Assembly (NCBI GenBank): GCA_003557765.1
Contig: PWNO01000003.1
Coordinates: 1-9,851, forward strand
DNA: 9,851 nt
Direction of reading: 5' to 3'
Origin: Bacteroidales bacterium
Lineage (GTDB): Bacteria > Bacteroidota > Bacteroidia > Bacteroidales > UBA7960
Under the pieces are notes generated by a model, which was not told the origin of the DNA, ran no database searches, and was given only the letters and a program-made list of their open reading frames with translations. Positions 1 through 7,900 of this stretch are shown here, piece by piece; the first letter of the stretch is position 1; each line of letters begins with the position of its first letter. Both the position numbers and the translations under genes were made by a program.

Positions 1-2
1 GA

Positions 3-86
3 ATCAGTCCGAATGACATTGTAAACATCCTCGGTTCGTTATCGGCTGCGGTCTTTTTCTTTGTTCTTTACCTGATTGTTTTATGA
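3..86 (+). CDS. C-terminal end of an unidentified membrane protein (5' truncated)
   Basis: An open frame enters from the left edge and runs 27 codons to a TGA at 84-86. Its last residues are strongly hydrophobic (ending VFFFVLYLIVL), which looks like the final transmembrane helix of an integral membrane protein. The other two plus-strand frames are stopped within the first 35 bases. The stop lies 3 bases from the stop of the minus-strand prenyltransferase, a plausible convergent gene end. Too little is visible to assign a family, and a chance open frame of this length cannot be excluded. Confidence 0.45.
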   Translation: MSPNDIVNILGSLSAAVFFFVLYLIVL

Positions 87-89
87 TGG

Positions 90-1013
90 TCAGAAAAGCA
101 GGATCAGGAACCCCGCCACCAGCAAAAACGAAAATCCAACATGGGTGAGCACGGTAAGCTTTGCTCCCTTTTTAAGTGCATCGGGTTGATCATGGTGTTT
201 GAGAATGATACGGGCTGCTCCGGGAAAGACAAGTACGTATGGTATCAGGCTCAGCAGGATGGGCCAGGACGTTTCGTGAAAAGTCAGAAAAAGATAAAGC
301 ATGTTGGCGATGATGGCAAGTTGAACCACGAGGTAAAGTCCGGCAGTGAACCGTGTACCCAATCTTGAGGCCACACCATGTTTGCCACCATCCCTGTCGG
401 CCTCAAGGTCTATCATCTGTCCGGCAAGGAGTATGGACAATGTGCTGAGTCCCGTTACCGGCATGAGTGAAACTACCATTGGATGGAATCCGATTCCCTG
501 GCTTACGGCGGCAATCATGATCGCCATCGGGCCGAAGGCAAACCAAACCGAAATTTCACCCAGTCCGCGATAGGCCAGTTTGAACGGAGGTGCCGTATAA
601 TATTTGCTAAAGAAAGCAGAAAGCAGGAATAACACCCAAAGGTGGGGCCAGAGACTGCGATCCGTTAAAAGGGTTAGCACAATGGTCCCCAAAAAGGCAA
701 TAACCAGTGATGCCCTTGCAATGAGAAACATCCTTCCCATCAGTTCCGGGAATTCCTGTAAAATGCCGGACCCTCCGCTCGACTCATTGCGATGCACGTT
801 TACCTTATCGGTTCCCTGGATTGTATCATAAATGTCGTTGTACACATTGGTTGCAGCATGCAGGGCAACCCCAATAACAAGAACTACAAGAAACCCAGGC
901 AAATATATGTACCCGTTAATCATTACACCAAGGAGCGTTCCTGCTAGCAAAGGTGCCATGATGGAACTTAAAAATGGTGCCCGAATCATTTTGATGATCC
1001 CTGGCTTTTTCAT
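90..1013 (-). CDS. UbiA-family membrane prenyltransferase, MenA-like
   Basis: This encodes 307 residues, a normal length for UbiA enzymes, which transfer a polyprenyl chain from a diphosphate donor to an aromatic acceptor in the inner membrane. Two Asp-rich motifs that bind the Mg-diphosphate are visible. The first is NVYNDIYD (N56, D60, D63), followed by GTDK. The second is DLEADRDGGK (D202, D206, D208, K211). Between them lie a GGSG motif at 80-83 and YTAPPFKLAYRGLGE at 139-153, a segment typical of MenA-like members. About eight or nine hydrophobic helices cover the rest, including the C-terminus. By resemblance the acceptor could be 1,4-dihydroxy-2-naphthoate (menaquinone pathway), but other UbiA substrates cannot be excluded, so no symbol is given. 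The ATG at 1011-1013 is 17 bases after the stop of the upstream protease gene. The gap is A-rich with no Shine-Dalgarno match. Co-transcription with the protease is likely from spacing, although no functional link is apparent. Confidence 0.88.
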   Translation of the reverse strand: MKKPGIIKMIRAPFLSSIMAPLLAGTLLGVMINGYIYLPGFLVVLVIGVALHAATNVYNDIYDTIQGTDKVNVHRNESSGGSGILQEFPELMGRMFLIARASLVIAFLGTIVLTLLTDRSLWPHLWVLFLLSAFFSKYYTAPPFKLAYRGLGEISVWFAFGPMAIMIAAVSQGIGFHPMVVSLMPVTGLSTLSILLAGQMIDLEADRDGGKHGVASRLGTRFTAGLYLVVQLAIIANMLYLFLTFHETSWPILLSLIPYVLVFPGAARIILKHHDQPDALKKGAKLTVLTHVGFSFLLVAGFLILLF

Positions 1014-1030
1014 TGCTTTATGTGTTTTTT

Positions 1031-4000
1031 TTACCGTTTAGTTATCTGCAATCTTTCAACAATGCGATAGAAGTCGGTTGATAGCACAATGAGGTAAAGA
1101 CCGGGATTGATCCCGGCAATGTTCTGCATCACCTGGTGGTGGCCTTCCGTAAGAAAGCCCAGGTCATTGAAGGAAACAGTTTCCCCCGTAAGGGAAAGAA
1201 TCTCCAGTTGCACATTTTGGGACTGGCGCAGGGTAAACTCAAGGGTTACCGGGCTGTTGGCCGGATTTGGATACAACTGAATGTTGGGGATTACCGAAAT
1301 ATCTATGCGTTCCATTCCTGTGTCGAAATCTGGCATCAGCAAGGCATTGATCACGTGGACTACGCCGTTGTCGGCTTCCAGGTCAGCAACGATCACCTGT
1401 GCATCATTAATGAATACATCCTCATCACTGATTGAAACAACCAGGTTGTCGCCCAATACGGTTGTGATAACCTGTCCATCTGTTAAATCGTCAGCGAGAA
1501 CGTGGGCTTCAACTACGTGATAAAGCAAAATGTCGGTCAGTTCACCGGTTGGATCATCCAGAAGGTCATCCAGTAACCCATCCGGCAGGTCATCGAAAGC
1601 ATTGTCGACAGGTGCAAATACCGTGAAAGGGCCTTCGCCACCCAGCACCTCATCCAGTCCGGCTGCATCAATTGCGGCTGTTAGGTAAAAGTGTGTTTCA
1701 CTGGATGCGATGACATCCATTACTGTAACAACAGGTGGTATCAGAACGGCATCAATTACATGCACTATACCATTTTCTGCTTCCAGGTCGGCAACTGTTA
1801 CCTGCGCATCATTAATGAACACACCATCATCATTAATTGTGACGATGACCTCATCACCCAGAATAGTTGTGATCGTTTGGCCATCAGACAAATCGCCGGA
1901 AAGGGCAGAAGCTTCAACTGCATGGTATAACAGAATGTTGGCCAGGTCTCCTGTTGGGTCATCCAGCAGGTCATCCAGCAGGTCATCAGGAAGGTTGTTA
2001 AAGGCAACGTCTGTCGGTGCAAAAAGTGTATAAGGGCCGGGTTCGCTCAAAACAGCATTAAGTCCAGATAAATTCAGGGCTGTTGTCAGGATCTGATGAT
2101 CTTCACTTGCTTCCACAATTTCCACAATCGTCTCCGGAATGACTTCCTTAACACGGAAAGTTAAAGGAATTGGCAGTTCGGGATTGTTCGGATCATTTGA
2201 AACGATGGTTAGGGTAGCCAAATGATCTCCCGGCTCAAGTCCCTCACTGTCGAAGTGCAAGTGCAGGTTCGTTGACTCACCGGGTTCTACAGATTCATCT
2301 TCGTTTGTGGCCGTAAGAAACTCTAAATTCTCTTGGTAATCAACCTGTATGTTGAGTATTTCCAGCAGGGTTGTTCCCTGGTTGGAGATGGTAATGTTGC
2401 TTTCGGCTGTATCTCCTGCGTCTGCTTCAACAAGAAGGCTTTCAGGATCGACATGCATTTGGGGAATGTCCTGGAGCGTGCCATCGATGATAATATTACC
2501 CACAGTCCAGTAATAACCAAGGAACCCAATGGAAAAGGTCCATCTGAACTGAACCATGGGCTGATCTGCCAGTTCCGGAATCATTGTTTCAAAGCTGGCC
2601 GGATTTGCAGTTGTATTTGACCAGGAGTTCACGGTAACCCAGCTTCCGCCTCCATCCAGACTGTATTCAAAGGATGCAGAAGAGCCTCCGAGAAAGGTTG
2701 TCCGGAAGTAATGATCAAACGAAACGCTTACATCATCAGCATTGCTCATGTCGATTATAGGTGAAGTGAGCGTCGCATTTTGAGGACCGCCGAGTTCGGA
2801 TCCGGTATAGGCATAAACGCCATCGATGTTTAGCCCGTTAGAAAAACTTCCGAATTGCCAACCACTGGCTCCGGTGGGGTTTTCCCAGCACTGGGGTGTT
2901 TGTTCACTGCTGAAGTCTTCCGCAAAGGGGAGGTCAAATAAACCGCACCAGGTTGTTCCCATAGTTGCCCTTCCTGAGGAGTATACCTCCTCTTTGATGC
3001 TCCAAATTTTATAATGATATGTTGTTGATTCTTCCAGGTTTTGATGGTGGAACTGTGTGGCAGTACCCGACACCAGAATGGTGCCGCCCCCTTCAATTTC
3101 ATCTCCGGGTTCATAAATACCTTCAGGGTTGCCAAAAGTTCCATCTTCACTAAACGCCAACAAAACAGGATCTTCAAAAACGTTGAGTGTCCAATTGAGC
3201 TCCATTTCTTCAGTTCCAATTGCCATTGCAGAAAAATCAGAAGGGTTAATCAGACCCATGGCATAGTTGTCAACTTCCTGGAGGGCTCTAAAGGCATTCA
3301 GGCGCCCTGAACCAAGCTGACCAATAAAATTCGGATTAACATCATAGTGGTTATCTGTTGTTGTCACCAGAATGTCAAAAAGATCCGTATTGGTTAGCAT
3401 AAGGGTATCGGGTGCATAGGAGAGGATCAGGGCGGCCACGCCAGATACGTGAGGACAAGCCATTGAGGTTCCCTGGTAAAAGGCATATCCGCTGTTTGTG
3501 ACTGTGCTTAGTACGCCGCCAACGTTATTGCCCGGTGTTTCACCCCCGGGTGCGGATATATCCACCCATGGGCCAAACGTTGAATAAGAGCTTCGCTGAT
3601 CGTTATGGTTTGTGGCGGCCACAGACATGGCTCCTTCATAAAATCCCGGATATAAGTCACCGGAAGACCCTGAGTTTCCTGCTGCAAAGATGGTGATTCC
3701 CCCATCCATTACATTTCCACCACCATTGACATTAAAGTAGTCTATGGCGTCCAGTACAGCTTGTTCAAATATTCCGGGAGCGGTGTATCCCCAGCTGTTC
3801 TGGGAAATGGCAGCGCCATTGTCTGCAGCCCAAACAGGAGCCAGGGTAAAACCACCTGATGTATTGCCGCGAAACACCTGGGCCGACATGAGGCGCACCC
3901 CGTCGCCTGTTCCTGAACCACCAGCCACTCCGGCTACACCGACACCATTGTTTGAAACAGCGGCAACAGTTCCGGCAACATGTGTTCCATGATCACCGGG

Positions 4001-4756
4001 TATCACATTAGCATTGTTGTCTACAAAATTGAAACCAATATCTTCCCACATGTTGTCCTCAAGATCGGGGTGATTGAACTGGATTCCGTCATCTACGATG
4101 GCCACAATAATTTCAGGATTGCCTTTCTCAATTGCCCATGCCTGTTTAAGGCTGATGTCGGCACCGGAAGTGCCGTTTGATTGACCTGTGTTGTGATAGT
4201 GCCACTGGGCACCAAACTGGGGGTCATTCGGTGTCCAATCATCAATCTCGTCACTGTTGATAAAGGCTTCTTCCGGCCAGTCAAATATTTTCCCGCCTAC
4301 CAGCTGTTTGCGAAATACGGGTTCCGCAACATCCACCTCTTCAAGATTCTGAAACAGATGAACAACTTCAACAACATCATGACTGGGATCTAAATGCATG
4401 TCGTACCAAAGGTATAAGCCCCATTTACGGTGCCTGTCTGTATACCTGGTCTGCATGGCCGGACCGAAAAAAACCGGCTGCATCTCATGAACCGAAAATT
4501 GCGCAGTGAGATTGTCAATAGCAACCATTCCAGTGGCTACAATGCCGGATTGGGCTTGAGGTGACTGTGCGTCAAAATGTCTGCCAGCATCAGGGGTGAC
4601 TTTGATCCGGAACCTTCCAGGCTCCATATGCTCTGAAGAAACAGCATCAAGGTTTATGGGTGGGCGTGCACCAAACTGAACAGGACGAAATTGCGCCAGC
4701 GTTGGCATGGTAGTAAAAAGAAAGAATATTACAATCAGTGTTTTGAGTTTTTTCAT
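1031..4756 (-). CDS. Secreted S8 (subtilisin-family) protease with Fn3-like, MAM-like, Ig-like and two fasciclin domains and T9SS sorting signal
   Basis: This encodes 1241 residues from the ATG at 4754-4756. The frame is open to a TTG three codons upstream, but the ATG directly precedes a classic signal peptide (MKKLKT, hydrophobic core, then PTLAQ), so it is preferred. Domains in order: signal peptide 1-22; probable prodomain about 45-155; S8 catalytic domain about 185-495, with Asp222 (AIVDDGI), His256 (DHGTHVAGT), oxyanion Asn361 (AAGNSG) and Ser431 (GTSMACPHVSG). Next come an Fn3-like region 505-600 and a MAM/jelly-roll-like module 604-760 with Cys604 and Cys623 near its start. An ASH/Ig-like module follows at 765-870, containing SNDPNNPE. 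Two FAS1 domains sit at about 873-1007 and 1009-1142, each with an (Y/F)T(L/V)FAP box, a YH motif and a VHVI box. The C-terminal 80 residues (LYPNPAN, TGE, NPGLYLIV) match type A T9SS sorting domains. The triad is complete, so an active exported or surface endopeptidase is expected. FAS1 and Ig-like modules suggest adhesion or matrix binding; the substrate is unknown. Confidence 0.93.
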   Translation of the reverse strand: MKKLKTLIVIFFLFTTMPTLAQFRPVQFGARPPINLDAVSSEHMEPGRFRIKVTPDAGRHFDAQSPQAQSGIVATGMVAIDNLTAQFSVHEMQPVFFGPAMQTRYTDRHRKWGLYLWYDMHLDPSHDVVEVVHLFQNLEEVDVAEPVFRKQLVGGKIFDWPEEAFINSDEIDDWTPNDPQFGAQWHYHNTGQSNGTSGADISLKQAWAIEKGNPEIIVAIVDDGIQFNHPDLEDNMWEDIGFNFVDNNANVIPGDHGTHVAGTVAAVSNNGVGVAGVAGGSGTGDGVRLMSAQVFRGNTSGGFTLAPVWAADNGAAISQNSWGYTAPGIFEQAVLDAIDYFNVNGGGNVMDGGITIFAAGNSGSSGDLYPGFYEGAMSVAATNHNDQRSSYSTFGPWVDISAPGGETPGNNVGGVLSTVTNSGYAFYQGTSMACPHVSGVAALILSYAPDTLMLTNTDLFDILVTTTDNHYDVNPNFIGQLGSGRLNAFRALQEVDNYAMGLINPSDFSAMAIGTEEMELNWTLNVFEDPVLLAFSEDGTFGNPEGIYEPGDEIEGGGTILVSGTATQFHHQNLEESTTYHYKIWSIKEEVYSSGRATMGTTWCGLFDLPFAEDFSSEQTPQCWENPTGASGWQFGSFSNGLNIDGVYAYTGSELGGPQNATLTSPIIDMSNADDVSVSFDHYFRTTFLGGSSASFEYSLDGGGSWVTVNSWSNTTANPASFETMIPELADQPMVQFRWTFSIGFLGYYWTVGNIIIDGTLQDIPQMHVDPESLLVEADAGDTAESNITISNQGTTLLEILNIQVDYQENLEFLTATNEDESVEPGESTNLHLHFDSEGLEPGDHLATLTIVSNDPNNPELPIPLTFRVKEVIPETIVEIVEASEDHQILTTALNLSGLNAVLSEPGPYTLFAPTDVAFNNLPDDLLDDLLDDPTGDLANILLYHAVEASALSGDLSDGQTITTILGDEVIVTINDDGVFINDAQVTVADLEAENGIVHVIDAVLIPPVVTVMDVIASSETHFYLTAAIDAAGLDEVLGGEGPFTVFAPVDNAFDDLPDGLLDDLLDDPTGELTDILLYHVVEAHVLADDLTDGQVITTVLGDNLVVSISDEDVFINDAQVIVADLEADNGVVHVINALLMPDFDTGMERIDISVIPNIQLYPNPANSPVTLEFTLRQSQNVQLEILSLTGETVSFNDLGFLTEGHHQVMQNIAGINPGLYLIVLSTDFYRIVERLQITKR
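1331..2140 (-). repeat. Tandem duplication of a fasciclin (FAS1) domain inside the protease gene
   Basis: Two FAS1-coding segments lie head to tail, at about 1736-2140 and 1331-1732, with a 405-base (135-residue) period. By hand alignment, 86 consecutive residues from the LPD(D/G)LLDD segment to the VHVI box align without gaps, with about 61 identical (roughly 71%). Both copies keep the LLDDLLDDPTG stretch, LLYH, FINDAQV and VADLEA. Clear nucleotide similarity remains as well, for example around 1400-1435 and 1805-1840. This indicates internal duplication rather than two separately acquired domains. Confidence 0.85.
1957..1990 (-). repeat. Short 12-base tandem repeat encoding Leu-Leu-Asp-Asp
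   Basis: GGTCATCCAGCA occurs twice in direct succession (1957-1968, 1969-1980), followed by a partial third copy to 1990. Read on the minus strand it encodes repeated LLDD in the first FAS1 domain. The second FAS1 domain has a degenerate version around 1549-1592. Because the period is a multiple of three, copy-number change would keep the frame. Confidence 0.7.
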
Positions 4757-4784
4757 GATAAACAACAGTTTGATAATTTATGGT

Positions 4785-4824
4785 CTTTACCATTAGTAAA
4801 CAGTAGTCTAGTGTCATTGTTTAC
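4785..4824. promoter_or_regulatory. Cluster of inverted GTAAA(CA) repeats upstream of the FAS1 protease gene (possible operator)
   Basis: Three copies of one motif alternate in orientation: TTTAC at 4785-4789, GTAAACA at 4796-4802 and TGTTTAC at 4818-4824. The last two form a perfect 7-base inverted repeat with a 15-base spacer. The first two form a 5-base inverted repeat with a 6-base spacer. The cluster lies 28-68 bases upstream of the protease ATG at 4756, where its promoter must be if the terminator at 4833-4864 works. I found no exact TAnnTTTG -7 box here, so the promoter itself is not placed. Role as a regulator site is inference; the sequence is AT-rich, which raises the chance of coincidence. 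Confidence 0.35.
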
Positions 4825-4832
4825 CCAGAATG

Positions 4833-4864
4833 AAAAAAACCGCATGCATATGAGTTGCATGCGG
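4833..4864 (-). terminator. Rho-independent terminator of the upstream protease gene
   Basis: CCGCATGCA at 4840-4848 and TGCATGCGG at 4856-4864 form a perfect 9-base-pair stem with a 7-base loop. On the minus strand the stem is followed directly by seven T residues (4839 down to 4833). It begins 46 bases after the stop codon of the gene ending at 4910. The stem, loop size and T-tract are those of an intrinsic terminator in the minus direction; the plus strand has no matching T-tract. Confidence 0.85.
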
Positions 4865-4885
4865 ACAGTGGAAATTTATATTTTA

Positions 4886-4901
4886 TGCTGCATGCGCAGC
4901 A
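4886..4901 (-). other. Second small hairpin just after the protease stop codon
   Basis: TGCTGC at 4886-4891 and GCAGCA at 4896-4901 form a perfect 6-base-pair stem with a 4-base loop, starting 9 bases downstream of the stop at 4910-4912. It lacks a T-tract on the minus strand. Its minus-strand sequence contains CGCATGCA, identical to 8 bases of the first arm of the terminator downstream, so it could pair with the other arm. It may protect the 3' end of the mRNA or have no function. Confidence 0.4.
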
Positions 4902-4909
4902 CAACTTTT

Positions 4910-7900
4910 TTAGTGAATGATCACTTGATGTATTTCGTCATTGTTAATCCTGACGAAATAGACGCCAGGGATCATTCCGGACACATCCAGTTCAACTTCA
5001 GCAGCTCCGGAATCGGGATGAGACACAATCGTTTGCAATGTCTTCCCGGAAATATCCAGCAGGGATACCACAACGGTTTCCTGCAACGGTGATAGTATGT
5101 GAACAAACAAAACATCCCTGGCCGGATTGGGAGAGATGGTTGCCATTGTATGGTCAACATCAGGAACAAAAGTACCGTCAGCCTCAAGTACAACGTTTAC
5201 CTGTACGTCGTCATCATAAACCTGAAAGGATCCTTCATAATCAAAATAATGAACTGCAGATACTGTGTAATTATAAACACCTGGGATGTAATCCTCCATT
5301 TCATATTCTCCTTCTGCATAGGTTTGTCCTTCTATGCTTATGCTGGCGTCCTCCACAACATTGCCGAATTCATCAATGACATCAAAACCTAAATTGTAAT
5401 AGGGATTCATTTCAACAGTAAAATCAACATCGGAGTCATATATTTCCAACATATCTTCATGGGTTTGATAGCCTTCTGCTTCAATCATGAACAGGTAAGA
5501 TCCTGTCTCCAGGTCATAAATTGTGAATTGCCCGGCTTCCATGACTTCTCCATCAAAAGTTATGACCGGGTCCGGCACTACATTACCATGAACATCCATC
5601 ACTTCGAAAGTAATTTCAAAGACACGTGTCATGATAATCTCAACCAGATTCTCCTCTTCCATATCCACCTCGAAAGGTTCAAGGGCCAATGACCTGTGTT
5701 TTTCGGCTATGGCAGAGTAATAAAATATACCTGCGGGAAGTTCGGTATGTGCTTCACCATTCAGGTCTGTGTGATGCATCTGATTACTCACTTCAATGTT
5801 TGCCCCTTCAATCATTTCTTCAAACTGGTTGGATACCCTAAAAGTTACATCATACCTTGGTAACTCATAATATACGATGATTTTCCAGGTGTTATTAGGC
5901 ACATAAGCATATTGTAAGTTTGATCCTGTTCCTCCCCAGGTGCGGAACGCATGAAGTTCAAAGTGGATATCTCCGCCACCCAAAACGTCATTTGCAATAT
6001 CCAAATCGGTGCGCTGATATTCTACGGTTCCCCCACTAAAGCTACCCGATCCCGAATAAACCTCTGGTTCTGTTGTGCCTCCTTCGGAAACACATCTTAG
6101 GAAAGAGCGCTGTTCGCTCATCCAGGCGCCACCATGAGAGGTCAGGTTGTATGATACGTCCACTCCGGTAATTGTAGCACCTTCCGGGATAGTGACGGTC
6201 ATTTGTCCTGGCTCAAGCGCATTGCTCGCAGTGGTGGGGTTGGTGTTAAAAGTAGATGGGATATCACCTTCATTATAATAGGGGGCCAGCCCTACGATAA
6301 TCTCTTTGGTTGTCTCAAACAAAAAAGGCTCAGCCAAGGCATTAAACCTCAATTCACCCGGACTTTCAAGTGGCGCGTTGATCATCGCAATCACTCTGAA
6401 TTCGATATCAACACTTTCTTCAGGACTCAACGAGGAGAGTTCTTGTGTTTCAGGAGAAAGGATTGTGATCCATTGTGTGTGAGAAACCAGCCAGGCTTCA
6501 ATCGGACCACTTCCCATTTGACCAATGTTTGAAAGGGTTACCACAATATCGGCCGTTTCTCCTGGGTCAAGGATGCCATCGTCATTACCAAGTTCGGAAT
6601 CATCGATGACTATGTTTGTAAAAACCAACTGCGGAGCGTGAGCATATTCAATAAAACTGCTGCTCCATGTTTCGTCAGGATCTTGGGAAGAATAAGCAGT
6701 TATTACAAACTCCATTTTGTGATTTCCGGGAATGTTGTCTGCCACCTGGAAGGAAAAGATTGCATCAATCTCCATTTCTGACTCCGCATCGAAATCACCG
6801 ATTGTTGCGATACTGTCAATAAGGGTAATATATGGTGAATCAACAGAAACAGCAGCCATTACCCCCTCGATCATCTCCTCTGTTGGGTTGTCTAATGTGA
6901 GGTTTATCCTGATGAATTCACCCGGGTTGATGTGTCCGTCATCATTGCCATCGCTGTCATCCAGTTCGTGATCCAGATAGATGATTCCCTGATAAGGCGT
7001 TTGCGTGATTGCAGCCAGTGCATCGAGACGACCGCTGCCATATGAGTTACTTTTGCTGCTGGTTTTCGGGTCTGCACTTTCTTCAAGAATTTGGCTAATC
7101 TGCTCGGGTGTCAAGCCTGGATTCTTGGATAGAATTAGTGCCATGGCTCCGGCAACGGCGGGAGCTGCCATTGAGGTTCCGCTTTTTGTGGTATAGCCTG
7201 TGTTGGAGTTGTGGGCCAGTGAAATTACATTTGATCCTGGTGCTACAAGGTCAGGGCGAATCAGGCCCATACCAATGTCGTATTGATAATCGTTGAATGG
7301 TTGAATACTTTGCCAGGTAACGGGACCTTTACTTGAAAAACCGGACAAAAGGTCGGAACTGGTTGATGAACCAACACTTACGACAGCAGAAACACCACCT
7401 TGTAACGTCTGGTCCGGGTTCAACCATGGCGGTGGAACATCTCCGGGCGTACGTACCTCATTTGGTGGCGGTTGGCCACCCCATCCTCCTTCATTTCCTG
7501 AAGCCACCGCGGCGATCAGTCCGGCACTCAAAGCATTATTCATAGTCATGCGCCATGTGCTCCTGTCAGGATTCCACGAGTGTTGCCAGCCCAATGAAAG
7601 ACTCATGACATGTGCACCATATTCAACGGCAAATTGAATGCCGGCCCAAACACCTGCCTCAGTTCCGCTGCCATTATCCCCTAAAACCTTCAGGTTCATA
7701 ATGGTTGCTCCTGGAGCAATGCCTGTTCCTGTTCCAGCAGCACCTGTTCCGGCAACGGTGCCGGCACAGTGCGTGCCATGGCTTTGAAAATCCATGGTGT
7801 TGTGATTATTGTTCACAAAGTTGTAACCATGATTGGGATAATCAGTATGCTCCCACATGTTATCGGTAATGTCAAGATGGTTGTAATTGACCCCCGTATC

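Noticed and set aside
1136..2033. Plus-strand open frames of 79-107 codons over the FAS1-coding region
   Set aside because: They mirror the codon bias of the minus-strand gene (Ser/Thr-rich, repeated with the FAS1 copies) and have no start context or recognisable domain.
4757..4765. TTG start three codons upstream for the FAS1 protease
   Set aside because: The ATG at 4756 directly begins a standard Lys-Lys signal peptide, so the TTG would only add residues before it.
4886..4910. Plus-strand terminator formed by the TGCTGC/GCAGCA hairpin followed by TTTTTT
   Set aside because: The T-run is 4 bases away from the stem and no plus-strand gene ends here, so it has no transcript to terminate.
4691..5092. 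Plus-strand open frame of 133 codons spanning the gap between the proteases
   Set aside because: It is antisense to both protease ends, runs through the minus-strand terminator hairpin, and its product is Cys/His-rich without any family pattern. It looks like a chance frame.
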